Below, one piece after another: positions 32,675 through 41,327 of a stretch of 64,000 bases of DNA. The position numbers and the translations under genes are program-made. Origin of the DNA: Brevibacillus agri (GTDB taxonomy: Bacteria > Bacillota > Bacilli > Brevibacillales > Brevibacillaceae); contig NZ_CP026363.1 of the NCBI RefSeq assembly GCF_004117055.1, positions 664,001 through 728,000 of the forward strand. The letters run 5' to 3'. Within the stretch, counting starts at the first letter, position 1; every line of letters begins with the position of its first letter. The notes below the pieces were generated by a model, which was not told the origin of the DNA, searched no databases, and saw only the letters and a program-made list of their open reading frames with translations.

Positions 32675-33949
32675 TTAAAACAGTGTGTCTCCGATGTAGC
32701 CGCCTTCGCTGGCACCCGGCAGACAGGCGTACAGGCCGCTGCCGACGTGGGTGATGTATTCGTTGAGCAAATCGACAGACGCGAGCTTTTGTTGCATCGG
32801 GATAAACTGCTTGCGCGGGTCGCGGTTGAAGCAGATGAACAGCAGTCCGGCGTCCAACTGCCCGGTCCGCGCATCCAGTCCGCTCGAATAAGAGTAGCCG
32901 CGGCGCAGTATTTTGACTTTGCCTTCCATGTGGGCGAGAGCGACGTGGGAGTTGACTGGAATGACCGGATTGCCGTTAGCGTCTTTGCGGTCCAGCTCCA
33001 GATCGTCGAACTCGTTTGTTTTTCCGAGCGGCGCACCGGAGTCGCGATGTCGGCCAAACGTATTTTCCTGGTCGTCCAGGGCAGAGCGGTCCCAGACCTC
33101 GATCCGCATGCGGATTCTGCGCATGACCATGTAGCTGCCGCCAGTCATCCAGGCCGGTTCGTCGGAAGGTTGCACCCAGACGACTTCATCGGCTACAGCC
33201 GGGTCGCTGACCTTCGGGTTGTTGGTTCCGTCCTTGAAGCCCATCAAATTGCGCGGGGTAGAACCGCTCGGATCGGCTGCGCCCGTGCGCTGAAAGCCTT
33301 CCTGAACCCAGTGGAGGACAGCTTTGCCGCGCGCGATGCGGGCCAGGTTGCGCAGCGCGTGAAAAGCCACCTGCGGATCGTTGGCGCACACCTGGACGAC
33401 GACGTCGCCGCCAGACCATTCCTTGCGTATTTCATCGCTGTTGAAGCGGGGCAAGTCGACCAGAGCGGCGGGCCGTTTGCCAGACAGTCCGAAGCGCTCG
33501 TCGAAGAAGGAAGCGCCGAGTCCAAACGTAATCGTCAGGCGCATCGGGTTCAGCCCCGCGCTCTCGCCTGTATCGGCGGGCGGGAGGTGAGGGCTGCCGC
33601 TTTCCTCGTCCGCGGTTTTGCCAGCCGTCAAGCGGGCTGCTGCTGCGGTCCAGCTCTGGAACAGCTTGCGCACATCGTCGAGCGAGGCCGTCGTTAAATC
33701 AAAAGCACCCATGCAGATAAAATCCTGCATAGGTGTAATGATCCCGGCCTGATGCTTGCCGTAAAAAGGAATGATGCCGTCGGCAAGCACAGGCGCTGCA
33801 GCGGCTTTTTCGCTGGAAGAAGCGGACGGCAGCAGCGATTTCACGCCGGTAGCGCCGAGAATCAGCCCGAGTCCGCCGACACCCGCCAGCTTCAGTGCCT
33901 CGCGACGTGTCAGCTTTGTGTTGTCGCTTGCGGGATGCTTGTTTTCCAT
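32675..33949 (-). CDS. efeB: Dyp-type heme peroxidase, Tat-exported
   Basis: 424 residues. The N-terminus has a twin-arginine signal (TRREALKLAGVGGLGLILG). The Dyp motif MGFKDGTNNPKV (GxxDG) is near residue 238, with the catalytic Asp; the heme-side His and Arg region is near FGRHRDSG and MRRIRMRIEVWDRS. It works with EfeO and EfeU to take up ferrous iron after oxidation; Dyp enzymes of this group bind heme. The start at 33949 has a GGGGG site on the minus strand. A longer frame from 34003 would run into efeO. It stands 4 bases after efeO. Confidence 0.93.
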   Translation of the reverse strand: MENKHPASDNTKLTRREALKLAGVGGLGLILGATGVKSLLPSASSSEKAAAAPVLADGIIPFYGKHQAGIITPMQDFICMGAFDLTTASLDDVRKLFQSWTAAAARLTAGKTADEESGSPHLPPADTGESAGLNPMRLTITFGLGASFFDERFGLSGKRPAALVDLPRFNSDEIRKEWSGGDVVVQVCANDPQVAFHALRNLARIARGKAVLHWVQEGFQRTGAADPSGSTPRNLMGFKDGTNNPKVSDPAVADEVVWVQPSDEPAWMTGGSYMVMRRIRMRIEVWDRSALDDQENTFGRHRDSGAPLGKTNEFDDLELDRKDANGNPVIPVNSHVALAHMEGKVKILRRGYSYSSGLDARTGQLDAGLLFICFNRDPRKQFIPMQQKLASVDLLNEYITHVGSGLYACLPGASEGGYIGDTLF

Positions 33950-33953
33950 CAGG

Positions 33954-34841
33954 TTAGCCCCCAATGATCGTGCCCATTTTGGACAGTGGTTCAGCCAGGG
34001 CATCGAGAGACTGGCTCAGTTTTTTCACCTGGTCTTCCTTCAACTCGGTGTACAACACGTAGCCGTTGTCCTTGCGGTAAGGCGCGAGCGCTGCGTCAAG
34101 CTCGGCAAAACGGGTTTCGATCTCTTTGGACAAAGCTTCGTCCTTGGCATCGACAGCAGGCTTGAGCACTTTGAAAATCTCGTGTGCGCCCTCTACGTTT
34201 GCCGCGAAATCGTACAGGTCGGTGTGGGAGTAGCGCTCTTCCTCGCCTGTCACCTTGCTGGTCGAAACTTCGTTCAAAAGCTCTACTGCGCCTGTTACGA
34301 GCATTTTCACGTCGATATCCACGCTCTCGACTTTCACGCGCAGTTGCTTGACGTCTTGCAGAAGCTGGTCTGCCACCGGGCCTTGGTCAGCGACGGACTT
34401 GGTTTCCCAGAGAGCTTTTTCCAATTTGTGATAGCCGCGCCATTCGTTATCGGGAACATCGCCTTCGCGAGCATCAATCCACGGGTCGAAGTCGCCGAGC
34501 GATTCCGCGATCGGCTCGATTCGTTCAAAGTAGGCGCGAGCTGGCGCGTACTCGCTTTTCGCTTTTTCCATGTCGCCAGCTTTGACGGCGGCCGTAAAGC
34601 TTTCCGTCGCTTTTACCAACTGGTCTGTCTGTTCAATGACCCATTTGCGGTAGGCGTCGATGGGAGCTTGCAGGTCTACGGCAGCGGTGTTCGCGGCGGT
34701 TTCGGCAGCGGCCGGCTTGTCCGGTTGAGCGGCTTCAGGCTTTTTCTCTTCCTTTGCCGTCTCGGTGCTGCCGCAAGCAGACAACAAGAGAGAAGATCCG
34801 AGCACAACGGCGGACAGCGGGTAACCCCATTTTTTCATCAT
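33954..34841 (-). CDS. efeO: EfeO iron-binding lipoprotein (M75 domain)
   Basis: 295 residues. A lipobox LSAC (Cys about 23) anchors the protein. A Glu/Ala/Pro-rich linker is followed by a four-helix EfeO/imelysin (M75) domain from about residue 55. The putative metal motif HKLEKALWE is near residue 138, with DVPDNEWRGYHKLE preceding. There is no cupredoxin domain, so this is the short EfeO form. AAGGGGATG lies before the start. It is first in the operon efeO-efeB-efeU, and a Fur box lies 45 bases upstream. Order O-B-U is the same as in many Bacilli. Confidence 0.9.
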   Translation of the reverse strand: MMKKWGYPLSAVVLGSSLLLSACGSTETAKEEKKPEAAQPDKPAAAETAANTAAVDLQAPIDAYRKWVIEQTDQLVKATESFTAAVKAGDMEKAKSEYAPARAYFERIEPIAESLGDFDPWIDAREGDVPDNEWRGYHKLEKALWETKSVADQGPVADQLLQDVKQLRVKVESVDIDVKMLVTGAVELLNEVSTSKVTGEEERYSHTDLYDFAANVEGAHEIFKVLKPAVDAKDEALSKEIETRFAELDAALAPYRKDNGYVLYTELKEDQVKKLSQSLDALAEPLSKMGTIIGG

Positions 34842-34885
34842 CTGAAAACATCCCCTTAATTACCATATAAGTAGATTCTTATACA

Positions 34886-34910
34886 TTGATAATAAAAATC
34901 ATTATCATTC
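34886..34910 (-). promoter_or_regulatory. Fur box of the efeOBU operon
   Basis: TTGATAATAAAAATCATTATCATTC contains the inverted TGATAAT / ATCATTATCA arrangement of Bacillus Fur sites. It sits 45 bases before efeO in AT-rich promoter sequence, so the operon should be induced by iron limitation. Confidence 0.82.
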
Positions 34911-35076
34911 AGGAAAAATGTAAACCTTTCTTTGGCGGTTTGCAATATTTTTTTGTACAGAGAAGAATGTATAAGATTCTTATCCAGTATCAGCGCAACT
35001 AAGTCTGCGCCAAGTTTTCTGACAGGCTTGCCTACCGGTTTATTTTGCATGCCGGAACGAGGGGGGAGCGAGACAG

Positions 35077-35117
35077 AAAAAAAGGCCGCCGAGTCCGTTG
35101 CTCGACAAGCCTTTTTG
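35077..35117 (-). terminator. Terminator of lutR
   Basis: On the minus strand AAAAAGGC and CGAG pair with CTCG and GCCTTTTTTT. Confidence 0.75.
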
Positions 35118-35125
35118 CGCGGGGT

Positions 35126-35842
35126 TCAATCAGCCAAATACTTCAGGAGAATGCTCTTTTCGTGGAGCAGATGTTCCTTCATCCTGGACTGGGCCGCTTC
35201 GGGGTCTTTGCTCTTGATCGCTTCGTAGATCGCTCTATGCTCGTGGAAAAACTGCGCGGAGACGGAGTGGTTCGAGTAAATTTCCATTCTGCGAGTCTCG
35301 CGAATGCCGATTTCCATTTGGTGGGAGAGCGATTCAAACAGATGCGCCAGGATGGAGTTGTGGGTGGCTTTGGCGAGTGTCAGGTGAAAAAGCAGATCGG
35401 TGCGCTCGCCTACTTCCTCGGCGCCGACGTGCTGCTCCATTTCCGCGAGGATGGCTTCCAAGGAGTGCAGGTCGTGATCGTCACGCTTGAGTGCAGCGAT
35501 GGCGGCGTTGGAGACTTCCAGCGATTTTCGCACCTCGATCAGTTCGAGAATGGTTTGTTTGTTCGTTTGCAAGCCGCTGAGATCAGGCAGCAGGCTGTGC
35601 GCAGGGGAGGGGATGCTTCTTACCGTGCAATTGCCGCCCTGGCGAATCTCAATCAGCCCCATCGCCTTCAAGGCACTGAGCGCCTCGCGCGTGGTGGAGC
35701 GGCCGACGCCGAATCGCTCCGACAGCTCCTTGGTGGAGGGGAGCTTGGCTCCGGGTGGCAGCTCTCCGTTGAGAATGAGCGCTTTTAACTGCTCGGTGAT
35801 GTGTTCGTAATGGTTTTTTTTGGCGAGCCTGGAGAGGTCCAT
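35126..35842 (-). CDS. lutR: GntR/FadR-family regulator, LutR-like
   Basis: 238 residues. An N-terminal winged helix-turn-helix (HYEHITEQLKALILNGELPP, then LPSTKELSERFGVGRSTTRE) is followed by an all-helical FCD ligand domain (LIEVRKSLEVSNAAIAAL, HLTLAKATHNSILAHLFES, FFHEHRAIYEAIKSKD). B. subtilis LutR (YvfI) is a FadR-family repressor of the lactate operon. The gene lies directly behind lutC on the same strand, which supports the name. The start at 35842 has AGGAG eight bases upstream on the minus strand; a longer frame to 35875 has no site. About 100 bases separate it from lutC with no obvious terminator. Confidence 0.86.
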   Translation of the reverse strand: MDLSRLAKKNHYEHITEQLKALILNGELPPGAKLPSTKELSERFGVGRSTTREALSALKAMGLIEIRQGGNCTVRSIPSPAHSLLPDLSGLQTNKQTILELIEVRKSLEVSNAAIAALKRDDHDLHSLEAILAEMEQHVGAEEVGERTDLLFHLTLAKATHNSILAHLFESLSHQMEIGIRETRRMEIYSNHSVSAQFFHEHRAIYEAIKSKDPEAAQSRMKEHLLHEKSILLKYLAD

Positions 35843-35945
35843 TTCAACACTCCTGTACAATCCGGTTTTTTCCAAAAGCTATTGTAACACGTGACGACGC
35901 CGGAAAAAGAGCGCGCTTCCCGCAGGCCAGGGCGCGACCGGGTGC

Positions 35946-36626
35946 TTAGCCGACGAGCAAAACAAACACGACGCCAGGGCCGTGCACCCCGATGGTCAGA
36001 TCGTTTTCGATATCGGCGGAACGGCTGGGGCCGGAGATGAAATGAATCCCGGCAGGAAAGTCTGCGAGCTCGCGTCCGTCGTAGGCAGCCAACGCTTCCC
36101 CGAGCCTTGTCCGGAGCCGCTCTGCGGGGAGGATGGCGATAAACACGGCAGGCAGCAGGCTGACCGAGCGTCCGCTGTTTTCCGACGAGGTCACGACGAC
36201 CGTTCCGGTATGCGCGACGCCGCAATCGACGAGCGCGATGCCGATATCGGCTTGGGCTGCCTGTGCCAGCAGCACGTCGCGATTGGCTGGATGCCAGACG
36301 GTGAAGGTGGAGTCGGGCAAGCTCTCGGATAGCCCGAGCGCGAGCAGCTCTGGCTGGTTTTGCAAAAGAAACTGGCGGGCCTTCAGTTCGGCCGCTTTTT
36401 CCACGATGAACTGTTTGGCTTCACGCATGGTCGCAAAACGGCAGAAGTGTCCGCCAGCTTTTTGCCAATTGTCGCGGAAAAGCGCGATCTTGTCCTCCAG
36501 CGCAAGCGCGTGGGTTCGCCAAAAATCAGGAGCGCCTTTGTACGGGTGCACAGGCGGCGAAGCGGGCATCGGCCTGCCCAGTCGGTTTGTAATCATTTGA
36601 ATGAAGGCTTTTTGCGCGTCACTCAT
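35946..36626 (-). CDS. lutC: L-lactate utilisation protein C
   Basis: 226 residues, single LUD domain. Conserved stretches: DIGIALVDCGVAHTGTVVVT near residue 130, then SLLPAVFIAILPAE and the C-terminal GPSRSADIENDLTIGVHGPG. LutA, LutB and LutC together oxidise L-lactate to pyruvate. The gene overlaps the end of lutB by eight bases. Length and motif order fit B. subtilis LutC (YvbY). Confidence 0.92.
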   Translation of the reverse strand: MSDAQKAFIQMITNRLGRPMPASPPVHPYKGAPDFWRTHALALEDKIALFRDNWQKAGGHFCRFATMREAKQFIVEKAAELKARQFLLQNQPELLALGLSESLPDSTFTVWHPANRDVLLAQAAQADIGIALVDCGVAHTGTVVVTSSENSGRSVSLLPAVFIAILPAERLRTRLGEALAAYDGRELADFPAGIHFISGPSRSADIENDLTIGVHGPGVVFVLLVG

Positions 36627-38127
36627 GGTCGTCGACTCTCCTTTCGCGTTTGCGCAGCTCCTCTTCCAGCCGGGCTTGTAGCTGCGGGCTTAGTTCCTTG
36701 CGTTCGTCGCCGAGCACGTGCGCCAGGGCAGGCCACTTTTCGCGAAAAGACTGCGCATGAGTCGCAGGCGTGTGCCGATACTTGCTCCAGCCTTGCAAGG
36801 GTCCGCGCTTCGCTTTGATGGCAAAGTCGTGCAGCCCCAGCTTTTGCCCGAGCCTGCCCAGCGTAAGGACTCGCCTGAGCCGTCTGTGGTCGGACATGAT
36901 GTAGCCAAAGCCTTTCATGGCCCATGCTTCTTCGGGGGCGGTATTGCCTGCTTCTGCCTTGCGCTTGCGCAAGTAGACGAGCATGTCGTGCAGCGGAATT
37001 TTGACCGGGCACGCTTCGTAGCAGGCGCCGCACAGGCTGGAGGCGTAGGCGATGTCGTCCCACTCCGCCACGTTTTTTTGCAAGGCAGGCTTGAGTACAG
37101 CCCCGATTGGCCCGCTGTACGGCCCGCCGTAAGCGTGTCCGCCAATGTGCCGATACACGGGACAGGCGTTGAGGCAGGCTCCGCAGCGGATGCAGTTCAA
37201 CAGCTCCTGAAAATCCGGGTCGCCGAGCTGCAGCGAGCGGCCGTTGTCGACGATGATGATGTGCATTTCCTCCGGCCCGTCGCTGTCTAGGGCGCGGCGC
37301 GGTCCACTGATGCCGGACATGTAGACGGTCAGCTTTTGCCCGGTGGCGGAGCGCGGCAGGAGCGTAGCCATGACCTCCAAGTCAGCCCAGGTCGGAATGA
37401 TGCGCTCCATGCCCATGAGCGAGATTTGCGTTTTCGGCACAGTGCTGACCATCCGCGCATTGCCCTCGTTTTCAAACAGGACGATGGAGCCTGACTCGGC
37501 GATGGCGAAGTTGACGCCCGTCATGCCGATGTCTGCTTCGAGGAACTTTTCGCGCAGCTTCCGGCGCACAAACCCGGCGAGCACGGCCGTATCGGGGGGC
37601 AGCGCCTCGCCTGCTTCTTTCGACAAAAGCTCCGCGATTTGCGTCCTGTTTTTGTGGATGGCGGGGATGATGATGTGCGACGGTCCTTCTTTCGCTAATT
37701 GAATGATGTATTCGCCGAGATCGGTTTCGATCGACTCGATGCCTTGTGCTTCCAGCGCTTCGTTGATGTGTACTTCTTCGGACACCATCGACTTTGACTT
37801 GACGACGGTGCGCGCTCCGCGTTTCTCGGCGATGGCGAGCGTGATCGCCGCCGCTTCTTCCGCCGTGTAGGCAAAATGAATCTGGGCGCCGTTCGCGCGG
37901 GCGTTGTCGATGAACTGATTGAGGTAATAGTCGAGGTGGGCGATCGTATGCAAGCGAATTTGCCGTCCGCGCTCGCGCCACTCCTCCCAGTTGCCTTGCT
38001 CTGACGCTGCTAGCTGCTTACCGTCCCGCAGCCGCTCGGTGGTGTATTTGACCGCATTGCGCAAAAATTCGTCCTGCAAAGCCGCCCTGGCCCTGTCTGC
38101 AACGGATGCTTCCTTAGCGCTTTTCAC
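36619..38127 (-). CDS. lutB: L-lactate utilisation iron-sulfur protein B
   Basis: 502 residues. The N-terminal LUD domain (KSKSMVSEEVHINEALEAQG, NFAIAESGSIVLFENEGNAR) is followed by two 4Fe-4S ferredoxin motifs: CIRCGACLNACPVYRHIGG near residue 310 and CGACYEACPVKIPLHDMLVY near 360. It overlaps lutA by 14 bases and lutC by eight, so the three are made together. It is the electron-transfer core of the lactate oxidation complex. Confidence 0.93.
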   Translation of the reverse strand: MKSAKEASVADRARAALQDEFLRNAVKYTTERLRDGKQLAASEQGNWEEWRERGRQIRLHTIAHLDYYLNQFIDNARANGAQIHFAYTAEEAAAITLAIAEKRGARTVVKSKSMVSEEVHINEALEAQGIESIETDLGEYIIQLAKEGPSHIIIPAIHKNRTQIAELLSKEAGEALPPDTAVLAGFVRRKLREKFLEADIGMTGVNFAIAESGSIVLFENEGNARMVSTVPKTQISLMGMERIIPTWADLEVMATLLPRSATGQKLTVYMSGISGPRRALDSDGPEEMHIIIVDNGRSLQLGDPDFQELLNCIRCGACLNACPVYRHIGGHAYGGPYSGPIGAVLKPALQKNVAEWDDIAYASSLCGACYEACPVKIPLHDMLVYLRKRKAEAGNTAPEEAWAMKGFGYIMSDHRRLRRVLTLGRLGQKLGLHDFAIKAKRGPLQGWSKYRHTPATHAQSFREKWPALAHVLGDERKELSPQLQARLEEELRKRERRVDDHE

Positions 38128-38854
38128 CGTTTTTCACTCCCTCGTACAGTAATTCAGCCAGATGCATCACGCGCACAGGCTCTCCGCGAAAGCGCAGGTT
38201 GCCCGAGATGTTGAGCAGACAGCCCAGATCAAGGCCAACGAGCACCTCTGCTTCTGTCTCCAGGACGTGATCGGCCTTTTCCGTCACCATCGCCCCTGAT
38301 ATTTCGCTCATTTTCACGGCAAAAGTACCGCCGAAGCCGCAGCAATCTTCGGCAAACGGAAGCGGAACCAAATCGAGTCCCCGAACTTGCTGTATCAGTT
38401 GCAGCGGCTCCTCGCTGACGCCGAGCAGGCGGCTCCCGTGACAGGAGGGATGGTAGGTAACCTTGTGCGGAAAAACAGCCCCCAAGTCCGTGATGCCCAA
38501 CACGTTCACGACAAACTGGGTAAACTCGTACGTTTTGTCGCGCAATTGCTCCGCTTTTTGCCGCAACACAGGGTCGTGCTCGAACAGCTTCGGGTAGTAA
38601 TGATGAATCATGCCCGTACAGGAGCCGGACGGAGAAATGACAAAGTCGCTGTCGTCAAAAGCCGCAAGCAATGTTTTGGCCGCAGCTCTGGCCTCGTCCC
38701 AGTATCCGCTGTTAAAGGCCGGCTGACCGCAGCACGTCTGTACATCGGGAAACTGCACTTGCACGCCGTATCCGGCAAGCAGGCGAACCATCGCTTCTCC
38801 CACCTGCGGATACAGGGCGTCACTCAAACAGGTAATGAACAGAGAGACTTTCAC
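38114..38854 (-). CDS. lutA: L-lactate utilisation protein A (CCG domain)
   Basis: 246 residues with the two CCG-type Cys motifs: QTCCGQPAFNSGYWDEA near residue 40 and EDCCGFGGTFAVKMSEIS near 165, with PSCHGSRLLG between. Such motifs bind an iron-sulfur cluster in LutA and GlcF/HdrB-type subunits. The start is GTG at 38854, with AGAAGGTGATC upstream on the minus strand. It is the first gene of lutABC. The promoter region only 38-45 bases upstream is interrupted by an ISL3 element, so expression may be altered. Confidence 0.92.
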   Translation of the reverse strand: MKVSLFITCLSDALYPQVGEAMVRLLAGYGVQVQFPDVQTCCGQPAFNSGYWDEARAAAKTLLAAFDDSDFVISPSGSCTGMIHHYYPKLFEHDPVLRQKAEQLRDKTYEFTQFVVNVLGITDLGAVFPHKVTYHPSCHGSRLLGVSEEPLQLIQQVRGLDLVPLPFAEDCCGFGGTFAVKMSEISGAMVTEKADHVLETEAEVLVGLDLGCLLNISGNLRFRGEPVRVMHLAELLYEGVKNGEKR

Positions 38855-38891
38855 GCGATCACCTTCTCAAACCAATTTTTTACTTATCAGC

Positions 38892-38899
38892 TTATTATA
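38892..38899. repeat. Left copy of the IS target duplication, containing the lut -10 box
   Basis: TTATTATA is repeated exactly at 40243-40250 on the far side of the element. On the lut (minus) strand it reads TATAATAA, a perfect TATAAT hexamer 40 bases before the lutA GTG. This is the probable native -10 of the lut promoter. Confidence 0.8.
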
Positions 38900-40242
38900 G
38901 ATTCATCACCATAACCCGTGCTAGACATTGAAAAAACGTAGATGTTCCTCTATCGTGAAAGTTGTCCTGACCATCACAAGATAGGAGGAAATCTACGTTG
39001 TCTAACCAGTTTACCACAGACTTAATCGGCCTTCCATCGTTTCAACTTTCCCATTGGGACAAAACGACTGAAACCGATTGGGTAGTGACTCTCACTCCCA
39101 ATCCAGCCTCTCATCTGTGTCCTCTCTGCCTGAAAGAGAGCACCAATCATGCTCGCCCAGGGTACCGTCTTCTTCGTCACCGCTTTATTCCTTCATGGGG
39201 TACTGTCTGGGTACGTGTTCCTGTATATCGACAACGTTGCCACGATTGCCAGATCACCTGGACTCTCGAATGGGATGGAATTCCCTATCGAGGAACGGCT
39301 ACTTTTGCGTTTCGTCAAATGGCCGTTGAGTTGTGTCAGAAGAGGGATTTGCTTAGCGTTTCCAAACAACTCGGAATCTGCTATACGACATTGGAACGGT
39401 GGTATTACCAACTGGCTCCTCAGCTTCTCGCTAAGCCCCAAGATCATCTTACGCCTACTATGGTCTGTCTGGACGAGTTTGCTCTCCAAAAAGGACACAA
39501 GTACGGTGTCAACCTCATGGATGCACAAAGCGGGCATATCTGGCAGGTTACAGAAGGGCGTTCACGTGAGCAGGTTCGTCAGGCTCTCATGAACTGGCCC
39601 TTTGCTACGCCTCCACAGGTTGTTGTGACAGACTTGGCTCCTGGAATGGCTGAGACGGTTCGCGGTGTTTGGAAGGATGCCACGGTAGTAGCGGACAAGT
39701 TCCACGTCATTCAGCTCTTCTCCAAATCGTTAGAAGCTGCTCGTAAACGTACCCGTTCGCGGGGAACTCATCGCCGGGGTAGACATGAACAACGTCTGCT
39801 CCACACACCTCCTGATAAACTGAAACCTGAGGAACAGGAGGAATTGAAAGCCTGGTTCGCTCAAGATCCCCATTTGGAACGCCTTTACAACGCTCTTCAG
39901 CACATGAGAACGGTATATGCAGCTCAGACAGAAGAGTCGGGAAAAGAAGCACTCCAACAATGGATAACCGAGCACCTCACATCTCCCACCTCTGCCGTCC
40001 GTTCGATTGCAAAAACAATCGTTCAATGGCGACAGTCGGTTCAGAATTATTTTTCGTTTCGAGTTACAAATGCTCCGATTGAAGGGACACACAACAAAGT
40101 GAAAGTCATCAAGCGACGAGCCTATGGGTATCGCAACATCGAGCGGTTCAAGATTCGAATTCGGCTGGAGTGTAAACCAGCCATATAAAAAAGTGAAAAA
40201 CTACGCTAGAGGAAGATCAAGCACGTTTAATGGTGAAGAGCT
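38900..40242 (+). mobile_element. ISL3-family insertion sequence, complete
   Basis: About 1343 bases with one transposase gene. The two ends form imperfect inverted repeats. The left end reads GATTCATCACCATAACCCGT; the right end, reversed, reads AGCTCTTCACCATTAAACGT. They share TCACCAT, CGTGCT and GA, and the right end resembles the GGCTCTT terminus known for ISL3 elements. A perfect 8-base duplication TTATTATA flanks it, the size expected for this family. A further matched pair, GATGTTCCTCTATCGT and GATCTTCCTCTAGCGT (reversed), lies inside the ends and may be a transposase site. It separates the lutABC promoter from the sequence that used to adjoin it. Confidence 0.88.
38998..40188 (+). CDS. 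ISL3-family transposase
   Basis: 396 residues, apparently intact. An N-terminal zinc finger (CPLCLKES with CHDCQITW) leads to a helix-turn-helix (LLSVSKQLGICYTTLERWYY). The DDE catalytic domain has Asp in VCLDEFALQKGHKYG near residue 159, Asp in VVVTDLAPGMAETVRG near 214, and Glu in NAPIEGTHNKVKVIKRRAYG near 362. It also has the VADKFHVIQLF signature of the DDE_Tnp_ISL3 domain. A TAGGAGG site precedes the TTG start. No frameshift or stop was seen, so the element may still move. Confidence 0.93.
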   Translation: MSNQFTTDLIGLPSFQLSHWDKTTETDWVVTLTPNPASHLCPLCLKESTNHARPGYRLLRHRFIPSWGTVWVRVPVYRQRCHDCQITWTLEWDGIPYRGTATFAFRQMAVELCQKRDLLSVSKQLGICYTTLERWYYQLAPQLLAKPQDHLTPTMVCLDEFALQKGHKYGVNLMDAQSGHIWQVTEGRSREQVRQALMNWPFATPPQVVVTDLAPGMAETVRGVWKDATVVADKFHVIQLFSKSLEAARKRTRSRGTHRRGRHEQRLLHTPPDKLKPEEQEELKAWFAQDPHLERLYNALQHMRTVYAAQTEESGKEALQQWITEHLTSPTSAVRSIAKTIVQWRQSVQNYFSFRVTNAPIEGTHNKVKVIKRRAYGYRNIERFKIRIRLECKPAI

Positions 40243-40250
40243 TTATTATA
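40243..40250. repeat. Right copy of the IS target duplication
   Basis: TTATTATA, identical to 38892-38899. Removing the element and one copy restores a continuous lut upstream region. The 268 bases from here to the TetR gene hold no convincing gene. Confidence 0.8.
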
Positions 40251-40518
40251 CATGTCGGGAGGTTAATAGTCTGAAAAATGAAACGATCGACGCGTAAAGC
40301 GGAAAAGCTGGCAGAAGCGTTCGTATTGGGCGTTGGGATGCGCACAGGACGTACCGGGGCAGGGGGCGACCAGGGGATTTTTTCCTGCCTGATTTTTGTG
40401 CTGCCGCAAGGGTTGAGCTTGGGTAGCAGCTTGTGTAAACTGTTCATAATTAAGCGGCAGGAAGCGACGAAAGCGGGAAGCCGTTCAGGGAAAAAAGCAG
40501 GCAAAGAAGGTGTTGCGC

Positions 40519-41133
40519 ATGGCGAGACAAAAACTGCACATCGACGAACTGTACGAAGTGTCGGGCAAGATACTCGTGGAAAAAGGCTACGCTGGCTTTC
40601 ATTTCAAGCTGGTAGCCGATCAATTGAATGTGAGCCGCAGCACCATCTACGAGTATTTTTCCAACAAGGACGAGCTGATCGCCTCTTTGATGGTCCATTT
40701 GATGGAAAAAGTCATGAGCGAATACGAGCGACCAGACAGCGAGCCGGCTCCTTTGGCGAGATTGCGGAAGATGTTTGACTCGTTTATGAAGTACGCGGAC
40801 ATTCACCAGATTTTGCTGTTTGCTCCGTTTGTGAACGGCTAGTCGTCTCCCGGCGTGAACGAGGCGATGACGACACTGCGCCAGCAGCATCATTTGCTGA
40901 ATCGGCGGCTGATCGAGCTGATTGACACCTGCAAGCAGGACGGAGCGATTCGGGGCGATATTCCGAGCGAGCTGATCGCCAGTCTGTTGTTTCAGGCCAT
41001 CCAAATCCCCAAGCATCCGGGAGTGGCCGAGACAGAGTGGAATCGCCTGATTTTTCAGGTGATGCTGGAAGGCTACGGGGCAAAAGTCGGGCGCGATTTA
41101 CACAAACGAGAGCAAAGCTCAACACTCTCTTAA
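40519..41133 (+). pseudogene. TetR-family regulator interrupted by an in-frame amber codon
   Basis: The reading starts ARQKLHIDELYEVSGKILVE after Met. The TetR helix-turn-helix is intact (LVADQLNVSRSTIYEYFSNK, then DELI). At 40840-40842 a TAG follows FAPFVNG. The same frame then continues without further stops for 97 codons (PGVNEAMTTLRQQHHLLNRR, ASLLFQAIQIPKHPGVAETE) and ends at 41133. The total of about 204 residues is normal for TetR. A 107-residue DNA-binding half may still be made, but the ligand and dimer domain would be lost. Target genes are unknown. A nonsense mutation, or a sequencing error, explains it. Confidence 0.82.
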
Positions 41134-41150
41134 CACTTCCCTGCTATGCT
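41119..41150 (+). promoter_or_regulatory. Possible PhoP box and -10 for the ugp-type operon
   Basis: TCAACA (41119) and TTAACA (41130) stand 11 bases apart, the spacing of TTAACA-like repeats bound by PhoP. TATGCT follows at 41145 as a candidate -10. Only two repeats are seen, inside the 3' end of the TetR relic, so this is tentative. Confidence 0.35.
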
Positions 41151-41202
41151 TGTCTTAAAGTCACCAAGTGAATAACGTCTGTAAGTGGGCCGAGACGTGG
41201 AG

Positions 41203-41291
41203 AAAGCCCTCATGCAGCGACAGCTTTGGCAATGCGGACCGATGGTATCGGTTTGTTGTTTGCATGCTGTTGTCTTGCGTGAGGGCTTTTT
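41203..41291 (+). terminator. Large leader hairpin ending in a T-run, candidate GlpP-controlled terminator
   Basis: AAAGCCCTCA (41203-41212) pairs with TGAGGGCTTT (41280-41289) and five T follow. Inside are an imperfect GCAGCGACAGC/GCTGTTGTCTTGC stem and a small ACCGAT/ATCGGT hairpin. A further ACGTCT/AGACGT stem lies just upstream (about 41174-41198). The structure ends only a few bases before the ribosome site of the HAD gene. It could be the TetR terminator or a leader attenuator of the operon, which encodes its own GlpP. Confidence 0.65.
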
Positions 41292-41327
41292 GTGTTTCCC
41301 CAAAAAGAAAGGAGCGAGCAGGAGGCT

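Noticed and set aside
38900..38940. A replacement -35 hexamer for lutABC inside the IS left end
   Set aside because: At 16-18 bases from the TATAAT the sequence reads GC-rich hexamers unlike TTGACA.
40278..40778. A 166-codon plus-strand frame overlapping the TetR gene start
   Set aside because: TetR homology lies in the other frame; the overlapping product is low-complexity and lacks a ribosome site.
41160..41291. T-box or other known metabolite riboswitch before the HAD gene
   Set aside because: No T-box sequence, no recognisable conserved core of known classes; only nested hairpins and a T-run are visible, so I kept it as terminator/attenuator.
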